From the NCBI GenBank assembly GCA_004295045.1, contig SHND01000035.1:42546-106545 (forward strand): a DNA stretch of 64,000 bases, written 5' to 3'. The translations under genes and the position numbers were made by a program. Source of the DNA: Chloroflexota bacterium. Its GTDB lineage: Bacteria > Chloroflexota > Anaerolineae > UBA4142 > SHND01. Positions 24,560 to 33,200 of this stretch are shown piece after piece (position 1 is the stretch's first letter; each line of letters opens with the position of its first letter). Below the pieces are notes generated by a model. The model searched no databases. It saw nothing but the letters and a program-made list of their open reading frames with translations, and was not told where the DNA came from.

Positions 24560-24982
24560 ATGCGAGTGAACGAATTCCTCGAACTGGTCGCGCAAGAGAC
24601 TCGCGCCCAACTGCCGCCGCGACTGCGCAAATTCCACACCTGGAAACGTTACACGCTGATTCAATTGTTTTATACCAAACATTCCATTCACTACGAAGTG
24701 TGGGTCCGCGGGAATCCCGTGCACGCGCTTGAAATCGGTTTGCACTGCGAAGCGGACGCGGCGACGAACAGCGCGCTGCTGGAAAAATTGGACGCGCGCT
24801 TGTTCGAAATCAAAGCCGCGTTGGGCGATCAAATCGAAGCCGAACAATGGACGCGCAATTGGACGCGGCTGCACGAATTAGTGCCCTACGAAAAATTGGA
24901 TGACGCGACCGCGCGCGTCAGCGCGAAAAAATTGGCGACGATGATTGCGCTGCTACAGCCGATGCTGGAGCGCAAGACCTGA
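24560..24982 (+). CDS. Uncharacterised soluble protein
   Basis: A 140-residue protein of mixed alpha/beta character (MRVNEFLELVAQETRAQLPP; then a beta section LIQLFYTKHSIHYEVWVRG; then helices). The pattern of a conserved HYEVW.RG...LEIGLH block suggests a nuclease-like or DUF fold, but I cannot name it. No signal peptide or TM helix is seen. The next gene begins 1 bp after its stop, so the two are surely co-transcribed. Confidence 0.7.
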   Translation: MRVNEFLELVAQETRAQLPPRLRKFHTWKRYTLIQLFYTKHSIHYEVWVRGNPVHALEIGLHCEADAATNSALLEKLDARLFEIKAALGDQIEAEQWTRNWTRLHELVPYEKLDDATARVSAKKLATMIALLQPMLERKT

Positions 24983-24983
24983 C

Positions 24984-25865
24984 ATGGTTCAAAAACCGTA
25001 TAACCCGTCAGCTCTCGAGACGTGGAAAAAATATTTACGCTACGACCCGACGCGCTGGCTCCTCGAAACGAACGACCCCTCGATTCTGCTTTGGTATCAA
25101 CTTGACATCGCGCATCGCCCCGAAGACGCGCCGGGCGTCATCGAAACGCGCGCGCAGGTGTTGTATTCCGATCCTGTCCAAGCCATTTTCGCCGCACAAA
25201 ACGGAGTCGGTTTTTGGGGCGACGTCGAAAATTTGGCGCAGCCGTACTATAACGCGACCGTGTGGAATCTCGCGCTTTTGGCGGAACTTGGCATCCCGCG
25301 TACGAGCCGCCGCGCGCGCAACGCCTGTGAATTTATTCTGCAAAATTTTTTGAACGACGATGGCACGTTTGCGGGCTTGAATGCGCTGGAGAGTGGTTAC
25401 TTGGTGCGCGCGTTCGGATATTTCAATTACGCGAACGATCCGCGCGCGCTACGCGCGGCGCGACGATTACGTCAAGAGGTGGCTTCGTACGAGACGAGCG
25501 TTGTCGCCTTGTGGGGCTGGCGCGCATTTACGCATGACGAGAAAATTGCGGACGCGGCGAAAGAGAATCTCGAACGCGTCTTGAGAAACCTACAAGGTCT
25601 CGGCGCAAACATCTTTCCTCAATTCGAACCGCGCGATGAATTATTCTTCTTGCGCGTGTTGGCAGAGTACGACCGCGTGCACGATGCGCGCGCTGCGCCA
25701 CTGCTTGACGCGTTGGTCGCCAAACAAAACGAACGGGCGCAGTGGACGCTCGAACGCGATTTGAACGCGCAGCTTGTCACATCTCTCGAGCGCGCGGGCG
25801 AACCGAGTCGTTGGATCACGTTGAACGTGCTGCGCGTGATTGTGAAATTGGTCGCGCAAAAATAA
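24984..25865 (+). CDS. Terpenoid-cyclase/prenyltransferase-like alpha-alpha toroid protein
   Basis: A 293-residue helical protein with the repeat pattern of (alpha/alpha)6 toroids: LLETNDPSILLWYQLDI, FWGDVENLAQPYYNATVWNLALLAELGI, FILQNFLNDDGTFAGL and ALWGWRAFTHDEKIADAA. The DGTFAG / VGFWGD turns resemble squalene-hopene cyclase QW-like turns. No DXDD catalytic motif is present, so cyclase activity is not supported and a structural or binding role is as likely. ATG 24984 is 1 bp after the previous stop; the frame begins earlier (24945) inside that gene. Confidence 0.72.
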   Translation: MVQKPYNPSALETWKKYLRYDPTRWLLETNDPSILLWYQLDIAHRPEDAPGVIETRAQVLYSDPVQAIFAAQNGVGFWGDVENLAQPYYNATVWNLALLAELGIPRTSRRARNACEFILQNFLNDDGTFAGLNALESGYLVRAFGYFNYANDPRALRAARRLRQEVASYETSVVALWGWRAFTHDEKIADAAKENLERVLRNLQGLGANIFPQFEPRDELFFLRVLAEYDRVHDARAAPLLDALVAKQNERAQWTLERDLNAQLVTSLERAGEPSRWITLNVLRVIVKLVAQK

Positions 25866-25866
25866 A

Positions 25867-25889
25867 AAGCGGAGGCATTGCCTCCGCTT
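25867..25889. terminator. Bidirectional terminator between convergent genes
   Basis: AAGCGGAGGC / GCCTCCGCTT is a perfect 10-bp stem with an ATT loop, preceded by AATAAA. It lies 1 bp past the + gene stop and 4 bp before the - gene stop. Confidence 0.8.
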
Positions 25890-25893
25890 GCTG

Positions 25894-27129
25894 TTACTTG
25901 TCCCATCTAAATTTGCGTACGAACGGCGGAATCTTTTTCACCGCGTCAATCGTCAGCGTGCGGTCGCCGAACGAGGAATCGTACCACGCGCCCGCTTCAT
26001 CCGGACCCGAAAGCATCCACATATTGAACGCGAATAAATAATCGGGCAGCTTGGCGCCGTTCGAAAGTTTCCCCGTGCGAAACCAATCGTAGACCGCGAG
26101 AGTGTAATCGCGGTGCAGTTCGTCGGTGATCTTGGGATAACGATTGTCCTCTGCCGAGCCAATTTTCCAGCCGCCTTCACCGACGATGAATGGTGGAACG
26201 AAACCGAGCCGCTTGAAGAAAATCGTTGCATAAGCGCGAAAGCCAAGCACACCCGTCGTATCTTCTTGATACTCCGGCGGGTGATTCACACCGTACGCGT
26301 GAGGAATGAAAAACATGCGGTGAAATAACGCCTCGCCTTTGCGCGCGTACACTTGATTGATGAATTCGCGCAGCCAATCCTCGTCGAGAAGTTGAATGCC
26401 CGGATAACCGCCCGCGTTGTACACATCTTTGGCGGCGGTTAGGAGATTGCGCATAAAGAGATCGCGGTCTTGGGGCTGATCGTCCCATTCCACTTCCAAT
26501 TCTGCTTCATTGTACAACTGCATGTACGGCGGCAGGTTGTACTTTTTGATAATGTCAATGTCGCGCTGCCACGAGAAATATTTTTGGTACGGTTTCAACG
26601 CCTTGCGCCACACGACAAAAATTCCCGCCTCGCTGAATTTGCGCGCGGCGATTTCCAAATGGTTTTCGTCCGTGTAGACCACCGTCGCCCATTTCAAATG
26701 CAGCTCTTTCATGCGCGCGATCTGTTTGTCCAAATCCTCCTCGTTGTAATATCCCGTCGCTAAAAAGTGAATGCCCAAGCCGTTATCGTCTTGCGGACGC
26801 GGAAAGTCTTGGAGTTCGAGTGATTCGAGATCGTCACGCAGCGGCAGAGGCGGCGGCGTGGTGGGGGTTGGCGTAATCGTTGCGGTGAGAATGTTCGTCG
26901 CAGTGAGCGTTTCGGTTGCGGTAATGGAGACGTTGGTGCTGAGGGTCGGTGTGGGCGTAAGGATTGTCGGTTCTTCAGTGGAAATTGGAAATGGGTACGC
27001 GCTCGCCAACTGAGGCGAGCTGGGGCGCGCGATTTTTGCGGGAACATTTGTTTTTGTTGCGGCAGAGGCGCAGCCAAACAGCAGCAATCCCAAAACCAAT
27101 ACGAGAAAAGTTGTTAATTTTATATTCAA
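25894..27129 (-). CDS. TIM-barrel glycoside-hydrolase-like lipoprotein
   Basis: A 411-residue exported protein. The signal peptide has lipobox LLFGC (Cys20), followed by a Thr/Pro/Ser tether of about 80 residues and a (beta/alpha)8-like domain. Two acidic residues sit where clan-A glycosidases have catalytic Glu: LYNEAELE (after strand 4) and FIVGEGGW (after strand 7). The family cannot be fixed (GH5- or GH39-like). TTG 27129 is chosen because AAAGGCGG lies just upstream and it gives a perfect signal peptide. A TATAAT on the same strand (27178-27173) lies upstream of it but inside the longer frame to 27192. Confidence 0.78.
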   Translation of the reverse strand: MNIKLTTFLVLVLGLLLFGCASAATKTNVPAKIARPSSPQLASAYPFPISTEEPTILTPTPTLSTNVSITATETLTATNILTATITPTPTTPPPLPLRDDLESLELQDFPRPQDDNGLGIHFLATGYYNEEDLDKQIARMKELHLKWATVVYTDENHLEIAARKFSEAGIFVVWRKALKPYQKYFSWQRDIDIIKKYNLPPYMQLYNEAELEVEWDDQPQDRDLFMRNLLTAAKDVYNAGGYPGIQLLDEDWLREFINQVYARKGEALFHRMFFIPHAYGVNHPPEYQEDTTGVLGFRAYATIFFKRLGFVPPFIVGEGGWKIGSAEDNRYPKITDELHRDYTLAVYDWFRTGKLSNGAKLPDYLFAFNMWMLSGPDEAGAWYDSSFGDRTLTIDAVKKIPPFVRKFRWDK

Positions 27130-27172
27130 AATCCGCCTTTCATTTTTGGTGCACAAGCGGAGAGACAGAGTT

Positions 27173-27178
27173 ATTATA
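27173..27178 (-). promoter_or_regulatory. -10 box of the glycosidase-like lipoprotein gene
   Basis: TATAAT on the minus strand lies 43 bp before TTG 27129. No good -35 is evident. It excludes the longest frame start at 27192. Confidence 0.5.
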
Positions 27179-27276
27179 AATGAAATTGGCATCAGAACAA
27201 TTCATTAACCGCGCGTTTTCTATGCTAAAATCTCAGCTTGTTCCCGGAATCCAACTTTTAAACGCGAATTCCCAAA

Positions 27277-28230
27277 ATGCAATCACCCATTTTTCTCGAC
27301 GTCTTGCGCGCGAAACAAAACATCGCGCCGTATTTGCCGCGCACGCCCTTGTTCAAGTATCCCGCGCTCGACGCGGCAGCCGGTTTGAATTTGTACGTGA
27401 AACACGAAAATTATCAGCCGATTGGCGCGTTCAAAGTGCGCGGCGGCATCAATCTCATTTCGCAACTGTCGGATGACGAAAAAACGCGCGGCGTGATTTC
27501 GGCATCCACCGGCAATCATGGACAATCCATCGCGTATGCCGCGCGCATCTTTAACGTTCCCGCGACGATTGTGGTCCCTGAGAACGCGAATCCCGTCAAA
27601 GTGGATGCGATGCGCGCGCTGGGTGCGACGATTGTTTTTCACGGTCCCGATTTCGATGCCGCGCGCGAATACTGCGAAATGCTGGCGGAAGAAAAACATT
27701 TGCGTTACGTGCATTCGGGCAACGAGCCGCTTTTGATTGCAGGCGTTGGCACGCACACGCTGGAAATTTTGGAGGATGAGCCGGACATTGACGTTGTGAT
27801 CGTTCCAATCGGCGGTGGAAGCGGCGCGGCAGGCGCGTGCATCGTTGCCAAAGCGCTCAATCCCAAAATTCGCGTCATTGGCGTCCAAGCCGAAAACGCG
27901 CCCGCCGCGTACAAATCGTGGAAGGCGCGCGCAATGTTGGAAGATACGAATGCGACGTTCGCCGAAGGACTGGCGACGCGCACCGCGTTCGCGCTGCCGC
28001 AAAAAATTTTGTGGGACATGCTCGACGATTTTATTTTGGTGAGCGAAGAGGCGATGCGCGCGGCGATTGTGATGTATTTGCAAAAAGCGAAAACATTGTC
28101 CGAAGGCGCGGGCGCGTCGTCGCTCGCAGGCGCGCTGCAACTGCGCGAACAACTGAATGGAAGAAAAGTCGCGTTGATTTTGAGCGGCGGAAACATTACG
28201 CCGGAACAGTTGAAAATGGTGTTGGCATAA
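27277..28230 (+). CDS. Threonine ammonia-lyase-like PLP enzyme (fold type II)
   Basis: A 317-residue cytoplasmic enzyme without a C-terminal ACT domain, as in catabolic threonine dehydratases and serine racemases. PLP-binding Lys53 lies in PIGAFKVRGG. The substrate loop is SASTGNHGQS, the phosphate-binding glycine loop PIGGGSGAAG, and the C-terminal SGGN (LILSGGNITPEQL) is present. It deaminates Thr or Ser to 2-oxo acids, or racemises Ser; sequence alone does not decide. A TGC-TAAAAT (TAAAAT 27226-27231) upstream may be its promoter. The DUF3052-like gene follows 5 bp downstream. Confidence 0.9.
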   Translation: MQSPIFLDVLRAKQNIAPYLPRTPLFKYPALDAAAGLNLYVKHENYQPIGAFKVRGGINLISQLSDDEKTRGVISASTGNHGQSIAYAARIFNVPATIVVPENANPVKVDAMRALGATIVFHGPDFDAAREYCEMLAEEKHLRYVHSGNEPLLIAGVGTHTLEILEDEPDIDVVIVPIGGGSGAAGACIVAKALNPKIRVIGVQAENAPAAYKSWKARAMLEDTNATFAEGLATRTAFALPQKILWDMLDDFILVSEEAMRAAIVMYLQKAKTLSEGAGASSLAGALQLREQLNGRKVALILSGGNITPEQLKMVLA

Positions 28231-28235
28231 AGCTC

Positions 28236-28652
28236 ATGCTTCCTGAACTCAGAAAGCTCGGTGTAAACGCCGGGCAAAAAATTTTGGTGCATCGCGCACC
28301 CAAAGCGTTCACCCAAGAACTCCGCGATCAAGCGCCGCCCGAAACGTTGATTTCGACGCGCTATACCAAGCGTGCGCAGTACGATTTGATTTTTCATTTC
28401 GCCGCGGCGGATGAAAATTTGGACGCGTTGTTTGAATTGATGCAGCACGCCTTGAAACTGCGCGGCGCGCTGTGGGTTGTGATGCCAAAACAGAAACACG
28501 CAAAACAGCGCGGTTATTTGTACGATTGGAACAGCATGATTGCGCGCGCGTTGAAAACGACATTGGTGGATAACAAGACACTGACTTTTTCGCCGGAAGA
28601 GTACGGAACGCGCTTTGTGATTCGGAAGGAATTTAGGGAGACAGGGAAATAG
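28236..28652 (+). CDS. DUF3052-like protein
   Basis: A 138-residue protein. LRKLGVNAGQKILVHRAP, followed by DLIFHFAAADENLDALFELM and LKLRGALWVVMPKQ, matches the layout of DUF3052 proteins, which resemble a reduced Rossmann-type methyltransferase fold without a full SAM motif. No enzyme activity is known. It starts 5 bp after the PLP-enzyme stop with ATG 28236 and continues to 28652. The longest open frame begins inside the upstream gene. Its end lies in the AGGGAAAT repeat element, which encodes the last few residues. Confidence 0.7.
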   Translation: MLPELRKLGVNAGQKILVHRAPKAFTQELRDQAPPETLISTRYTKRAQYDLIFHFAAADENLDALFELMQHALKLRGALWVVMPKQKHAKQRGYLYDWNSMIARALKTTLVDNKTLTFSPEEYGTRFVIRKEFRETGK

Positions 28653-28721
28653 GGAAATAGGGAAACAGGGTAACAAGTGGGTAGGTTTTGTTAGCTGTGT
28701 TCCGGTTTCCTTGTCTACCTC
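28635..28721. repeat. Stuttering repeat hairpin, AGGGAAAT words
   Basis: Four or five tandem words AGGGAAAT/AGGGAAAC (28644-28670) are answered by a degenerate complement (GGTTTCCTTGTCTACC) at 28703-28719. The element starts in the 3' end of the DUF3052-like gene and ends 10 bp before the SDR gene. Confidence 0.7.
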
Positions 28722-28730
28722 TTTACGCAC

Positions 28731-29669
28731 TTGCGAATTTTTGTCACCGGCGGGACAGGCGTTTTAGGACAACCGACAATTCGATTGCTCGTGGCGCGCG
28801 GACACCAAGTTTTTGCTTTGGCGAGAAATTCTGAACGCGCCCAAGCGGCGGCGAATTTGGGCGCGACGCCGTTGGTGGGAGATTTGTTCGACGCGAATTT
28901 TGTGCGCGCGGCGATGCAGGGGGCTGAGAGCGTGCTGCATCTCGCAACGGCAATTCCGAAAAAAGTCGCGCCGAGCGCGAACGATTGGGCATTGAATGAT
29001 CGTATTCGCAGAGAAGGCACACAAAATTTGTTGAACGCCGCGCAGAAACATAATTTGCGTTCGTTTGTCGTGCAGAGTGTCGCGTTTTTGTACGGCGACA
29101 CGCAAGGTGAATGGAAGCGCGAAGACGATCCGCTGCCGCGAAATATTTCGCGCAATTTGAAATCGGCGGCGGAGATGGAAGCCAACGTTCTGGCGGAATA
29201 CAAAATCAACGCGACACCGGTGGTGATTTTGCGCGGCGCGTCGTTTTATGCTGCCACAGCGTACAGCACGCGCGCCATGCTCGACTCGATTCATCATCGC
29301 CGTTTTCCAATCATTGGTTCGGGTGAGCAATATTGGCATTGGATTTACGTGGACGATATGGCGCGCGCGGTAGCGCTGGCGGCGGAACATCCCGCGCCGG
29401 GTGAAATTTTTAACGTGGCGGATGATTGGCCCTTTCATGCGGCGGATGGAATGAATTACATGGCGGCGCAGTTGAACGCGCCCGCACCTTTCAAGATGTC
29501 GGTGCTGCTCGCGCAAGTTTTCGCGGGCGGCACGGCAAAGTTTCTCGCCCAGAGCGCGCGCTATCGCACCGAAAAAATCAAAAAGATGCTCGGCTGGGCG
29601 CCGAAATATCCGACATATCGCGAAGGGCTGGCGGAAATTTTTAGACAGATGGGAAAGAGAGTGTCATGA
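28731..29669 (+). CDS. Extended SDR / NAD-dependent epimerase-like protein
   Basis: A 312-residue Rossmann protein. It starts with FVTGGTGVLGQPTIRLLVAR (nucleotide-binding TGxxGxxG) and LVGDLFD, then VLHLATAIP and SVAFLYGD, and WHWIYVDDMARAVALA. The usual YxxxK is not evident (S...NLKSAAEMEANVLA lies in its place), so catalysis as an epimerase is doubtful. A TTG at 28731 is the only start that keeps the Rossmann motif; there is no SD. The 3' end overlaps the DUF72 gene as ATGA, so the two are coupled. Confidence 0.8.
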   Translation: MRIFVTGGTGVLGQPTIRLLVARGHQVFALARNSERAQAAANLGATPLVGDLFDANFVRAAMQGAESVLHLATAIPKKVAPSANDWALNDRIRREGTQNLLNAAQKHNLRSFVVQSVAFLYGDTQGEWKREDDPLPRNISRNLKSAAEMEANVLAEYKINATPVVILRGASFYAATAYSTRAMLDSIHHRRFPIIGSGEQYWHWIYVDDMARAVALAAEHPAPGEIFNVADDWPFHAADGMNYMAAQLNAPAPFKMSVLLAQVFAGGTAKFLAQSARYRTEKIKKMLGWAPKYPTYREGLAEIFRQMGKRVS

Positions 29670-30424
29670 TTCATCTCGGCACCCAAGGTTGGTCGTACAA
29701 AAGTTGGGACGGCGTGTTTTATCCGCAGGGAACGCCTGCCGGAAATTATCTCGCGTACTATGCGACGCAATTCAAGGCAATTGAAATTGATTCGTCGTTT
29801 TATGGCACGCCGCGCAAATCGTTTTTGGAAAAATGGGACCGCGACACGCCCGCCGATTTTCGCTTTGCCGCGAAATTTCCAAAATTGATCACGCACGAAA
29901 AAATGTTGGTGGACGCGCAGCAAGACGCGCAATCCTTTTTGTCGGGCATGAGTTTGTTGGGCGAAAAACTCGGTCCATTGTGCCTTCAATTTTCATACGA
30001 GTTCAAGCCCGAATCGAAAAATTTGCTCGATGAATTTCTCGCGTCATTGCCCACCGAATTTCGCTACGCGGTGGAAGTGCGGAATCGCGGATGGTTCAAG
30101 GATTGGTTTTTTGAACTGCTGCAAAAACATCGCGCCGCGCTCGTTCTCGTTGACCGCGTCTACATGCCGAAACTCGAAGAGGTGACGACAGATTTCACGT
30201 ACATTCGCTGGCTCGGCAATCGCAAAGATGTGCCGGACGACGAATACACGCGCGTGCGCATCAACCGCGATAAAGAGTTGAACGAATGGGCGGACGTGAT
30301 TCAACAGTTGCACGAGCGCGACGTGGAAGTGTGGGGCTTTGCGAACAATCATTACATGGGACATTCACCCGCGACCTTGCGCGAACTTCAACAGAGATTG
30401 AAGGAGAGAGGGATTGGAGACTAG
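29666..30424 (+). CDS. DUF72 family protein (YecE-like)
   Basis: A 252-residue TIM-barrel protein of the DUF72/YecE family. It has the typical start HLGTQGWSYKSWDGVFYP, the block AIEIDSSFYGTPRKSFLEKW, FRFAAKFPKLITH, LGPLCLQFSYEF, YAVEVRNRGWF, and a C-terminal WGFANNHYMGHSPATLREL. The family is widespread, cytoplasmic and of unknown reaction. It overlaps the SDR gene by ATGA. A repeat hairpin (30415-30459) covers its last codons and the gap to endonuclease III. Confidence 0.92.
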   Translation: MIHLGTQGWSYKSWDGVFYPQGTPAGNYLAYYATQFKAIEIDSSFYGTPRKSFLEKWDRDTPADFRFAAKFPKLITHEKMLVDAQQDAQSFLSGMSLLGEKLGPLCLQFSYEFKPESKNLLDEFLASLPTEFRYAVEVRNRGWFKDWFFELLQKHRAALVLVDRVYMPKLEEVTTDFTYIRWLGNRKDVPDDEYTRVRINRDKELNEWADVIQQLHERDVEVWGFANNHYMGHSPATLRELQQRLKERGIGD

Positions 30425-30459
30425 AGATTCGAGATTTGAGATAGAATCTCCAGTCTCTT
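30415..30459. repeat. Stuttering repeat hairpin, GAGATT words
   Basis: The left arm GGAGACTAGAGATTCGAG, continuing ATTTGAG, consists of GAGATT-type words. The right arm AGAATCTCCAGTCTC is its degenerate complement, giving a hairpin of about 14 bp. It overlaps the DUF72 stop. Confidence 0.65.
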
Positions 30460-30465
30460 TGCGAC

Positions 30466-31122
30466 ATGACCAATTCCGAACTCCCCGAAACCTTCCGCCG
30501 CCTCCACACTGCCGCGCAACATTGGATTGTGCCGATGGTGTACGCGATGAAACAAAAGGGCGCGGCGCCATATGAAATTTTGATCGCGTCGCTGCTTTCC
30601 GCGCGCACGCTCGATACGGTGACGACGGTGGTGTATCCCGAACTATTCAGATTGGCGAACACGCCGCAGAAAATGCTCACGCTCTCCGAAACGCAGATCG
30701 AACGCGTGATTCACCGCGTCGCGTTCAGCACAACCAAGGCAAAACAAATTTTGGGCTTGTCGAAAATTTTGATCGAGAAATATGACGGACGCGTGCCCGA
30801 GACAATTGAGGAATTGGACGAATTGCCCGGCGTGGGACGCAAAATTGCGAATCTCACCGTGACGATGGCGTTCGATAAACCGGGCATTACGGTTGATACG
30901 CACGTGCATCGCATCGTCAATCGTTGGGGTTATGTGAAAACGAAAACGCCGGATGAAAGCGAAATCGCGCTGCGCGAAAAATTGCCGCCGGAATATTGGG
31001 TTGAAATCAATGGGCTGCTAATTCCGTTCGGACAAAACATTTGTCGTCCGACGAATCCGTTCTGTTCCAAATGTCCGATTTATGAATTTTGCGCCAGAGT
31101 GGGCGTGAGCAAGTCGCGCTGA
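30466..31122 (+). CDS. nth: Endonuclease III (DNA glycosylase/AP lyase)
   Basis: A 218-residue base-excision-repair enzyme. The HhH motif LPGVGRKIAN carries catalytic Lys126, and VDTHVHRI has catalytic Asp144. The [4Fe-4S] ligands Cys193, Cys200, Cys203 and Cys209 have the standard C-x6-C-x2-C-x5-C spacing (CRPTNPFCSKCPIYEFC). Length is normal. It removes oxidised pyrimidines and nicks the abasic site. The start ATG 30466 follows the repeat element, with TTTGCGAC and no clear SD. The next gene (an LppX-like lipoprotein) is 72 bp downstream. Confidence 0.95.
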   Translation: MTNSELPETFRRLHTAAQHWIVPMVYAMKQKGAAPYEILIASLLSARTLDTVTTVVYPELFRLANTPQKMLTLSETQIERVIHRVAFSTTKAKQILGLSKILIEKYDGRVPETIEELDELPGVGRKIANLTVTMAFDKPGITVDTHVHRIVNRWGYVKTKTPDESEIALREKLPPEYWVEINGLLIPFGQNICRPTNPFCSKCPIYEFCARVGVSKSR

Positions 31123-31194
31123 GCCATTTTGCTTTCGGCGCGTGTGGGTGTTTAATTGCGCATCCGCGCTTTCACCAAATCACAAGGATATGAA

Positions 31195-32292
31195 ATGAAA
31201 TTTCACGCAAAGCTTTTCGCGTGCCTTGCCATGTTATTTTTCGCTGCGGGCTGCAGCAGCATTTTGCCAACGCCGACGCCAACGCCCACCGCAACGCCAC
31301 TGCCCACGAATACACCAACCGTTCCTCCGCCTACCGCGACGCGTCCGAATCCGACAGCAACCAAAGAAAATGATCTGCCGCCCGCGATTGCGTTCGCCTT
31401 GAACAAAACGCAAGGCGCGCACAGTATGAACTTTGAATTCGAATCGGCGATGACGGTTGTGCAAAATGGTGAAACAAAGCAAGTGCCGGGGCTTGCTCTC
31501 AAAGGGGCAGACAGCACCATCAATCGGCAATTTACGTTGAGCGGCATGACCAGCGACACGAATGAATTTATTTCATATGATGTTATCGTCGTGGGTGAAA
31601 AGGTTTTTATGAGAGGCATCACGGGCGTGCCGGGTGTAGATGCACAGCAGTGGTACGAAATACCGGAGCGCGCCCAAGCCGGTGTGCGGCAATTGCCGAG
31701 CGCGCGAAGTTTGATTGCGAGTTTTGCGCCGGAGGATGTTGCTCAAGCGCAGTTTAAATCTGCCGGAAACGAAACGATTGACGGCGAAAACTGTTCCGTT
31801 TGGTCGGCGCAAAATCCAACCTTTGCCCAAACATTGATCGGCGTAACGGAAGACAGCGAGCTAAGACAACAGTTGGGCGAAATCGAAGCGACGGAATTCA
31901 AATTATGGACGTGTGCGGATGGATATATTCATCGGCTGAATGGTTTTGTGCAAGGACATTCCACGCAAAATCCGGCGAACAAAGTAACCGTGACGCTGCG
32001 TTTCAAAATGAGTGATTTCGATCAGCCACTCAAAATTCAAGCGCCGACGAATGCCAAGCCATTTCCAACGGCGGCGCCCCCAACTGCGGCAAAGCCAACT
32101 GTGGCTGCAACATCCCGCACGACTGCCTCGCCAACGAAAGCAAATAATGAAACACCCGCCGCAACCGCGTCGCCAACGGAAGCGAATGATGAAACTCCTG
32201 CCGTGACTGAGACACCCGATGCAACCGCGTCGCCCAATACGACGCCGGAGGTGACAGAAACGCCAAACGCAACAATCACTCCGACGCCTTGA
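31195..32292 (+). CDS. LppX/LprG-like lipoprotein with Thr/Pro tethers at both ends
   Basis: A 365-residue lipoprotein with lipobox AAGC (Cys20). A 40-residue TPTPTPTATPLPTNTP tether comes next, then a beta-rich domain (~55-270) with the LppX/LprAFG style: LNKTQGAHSMNFEFESAMTV, DVIVVGEKVFMRG, QWYEIPERAQ and YIHRLNGFV. Such domains carry lipids or hydrophobic ligands between membrane and envelope. The C-terminal ~75 residues are a low-complexity Thr/Ala/Pro/Glu tail with degenerate ATASPTEANDETPA-type repeats. ATG 31195 follows AAGGATATGAA; the frame itself extends upstream to 31156. Confidence 0.8.
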   Translation: MKFHAKLFACLAMLFFAAGCSSILPTPTPTPTATPLPTNTPTVPPPTATRPNPTATKENDLPPAIAFALNKTQGAHSMNFEFESAMTVVQNGETKQVPGLALKGADSTINRQFTLSGMTSDTNEFISYDVIVVGEKVFMRGITGVPGVDAQQWYEIPERAQAGVRQLPSARSLIASFAPEDVAQAQFKSAGNETIDGENCSVWSAQNPTFAQTLIGVTEDSELRQQLGEIEATEFKLWTCADGYIHRLNGFVQGHSTQNPANKVTVTLRFKMSDFDQPLKIQAPTNAKPFPTAAPPTAAKPTVAATSRTTASPTKANNETPAATASPTEANDETPAVTETPDATASPNTTPEVTETPNATITPTP

Positions 32293-32316
32293 TGATTTTG
32301 GATCAGATAGAGGATG

Positions 32317-32350
32317 AAAAAAGGAGCGCCGGTTTCTGCGCTCCTTTTTT
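32317..32350. terminator. Bidirectional terminator between convergent genes
   Basis: AAAAAAGGAGCGC / GCGCTCCTTTTTT is a perfect 13-bp stem with an 8-nt loop, between the lipoprotein (+) and moaD-moaE (-) genes. Confidence 0.9.
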
Positions 32351-32393
32351 CTTGCCTGTTTTCTTGGTTCCAGCGCGGCAGTTCAATTATTTT

Positions 32394-33200
32394 CTATGCC
32401 GCGAACTCGAGTTCCGCAGACGCTACAATCTCATCCGCCTTGTCAGTCGGCACTTCGCCCGCCGTCGGACCTTCCACCCAATAGTCGGTGTCGGAGGCAA
32501 ATTCTTTTTTCCACACCGGCAAAATTACTTTTAGACGCTCGATGGCGTAGCGACACGCGGCGAACGCTTCGGCGCGATGCGGCGCGGACGCGGCGATGAT
32601 GACGGAAGCTTCGCCGATCTGCAATCGCCCCGTGCGATGCGCGATGGCGATGCGAACCTCGCTCCAACGTTCGTTCACTTCCGCGCCGATTTGTGCGAGC
32701 ATCCGTTCGGCGAGTTCGGGATACGCTTCGTATTCCAAAAATTTTACGGCTCGGTCATTTGCGTTGTCGCGCACGACGCCGAGAAAGGTTGTGATGCCGC
32801 CAACAGAGGGATGCGAGACGCGCGCAACGAGCGCATCGAGCGAGAGAGGTTTGTTGGTGATGACAAAGTCGCGTGTGAGCGAGGCATTCTTTTTCGGCGC
32901 ACGCGTCGGCGATTTTGTTTGGCGCGCGGTTGTTTTCTTTTTTGTACCCGCGCCGCCGGAAACGGGCGGCAAGAATCCGACCTCTTCGCCGCCGTTCAAA
33001 ATCGTTTCCGGTTTCGCCAGACGCTGATTTACCGAAAATGCGGCGCGAATATTTGCCACACGGGGATTTTTTGCGTTCGCCGTGTAGTAATCCCACAATT
33101 CTTGCACTGTGGTGCCGGGTTCAATCTCGCGCCAATCCTCTTTCAGACCGACATACTCGCGAAAGATCGCGAAAAATTTTACGTGGACTTGGATAGTCAT
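32394..33200 (-). CDS. Fused molybdopterin synthase: MoaD (small) + MoaE (large) subunits
   Basis: A 268-residue fusion. Residues 1-83 are MoaD, a ubiquitin-fold sulfur carrier (VHVKFFAIFREYVG ... GGEEVGFLPPVSGG). The diglycine that must be C-terminal for thiocarboxylation (Gly82-Gly83) is internal here. A basic linker (84-109) with KKK and RAPKK leads to MoaE (110-268): DFVITNKPLS, GGITTFLGVVRD, LEYEAYPELA, IAIAHRTGRLQIGEASV and PVWKKEFASD. The pair converts cyclic pyranopterin to molybdopterin. A start ATG sharing one base with the terC stop (TAATG) shows an operon. Activity should need cleavage after the GG, as reported for mycobacterial MoaX. Confidence 0.93.
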   Translation of the reverse strand: MTIQVHVKFFAIFREYVGLKEDWREIEPGTTVQELWDYYTANAKNPRVANIRAAFSVNQRLAKPETILNGGEEVGFLPPVSGGAGTKKKTTARQTKSPTRAPKKNASLTRDFVITNKPLSLDALVARVSHPSVGGITTFLGVVRDNANDRAVKFLEYEAYPELAERMLAQIGAEVNERWSEVRIAIAHRTGRLQIGEASVIIAASAPHRAEAFAACRYAIERLKVILPVWKKEFASDTDYWVEGPTAGEVPTDKADEIVASAELEFAA

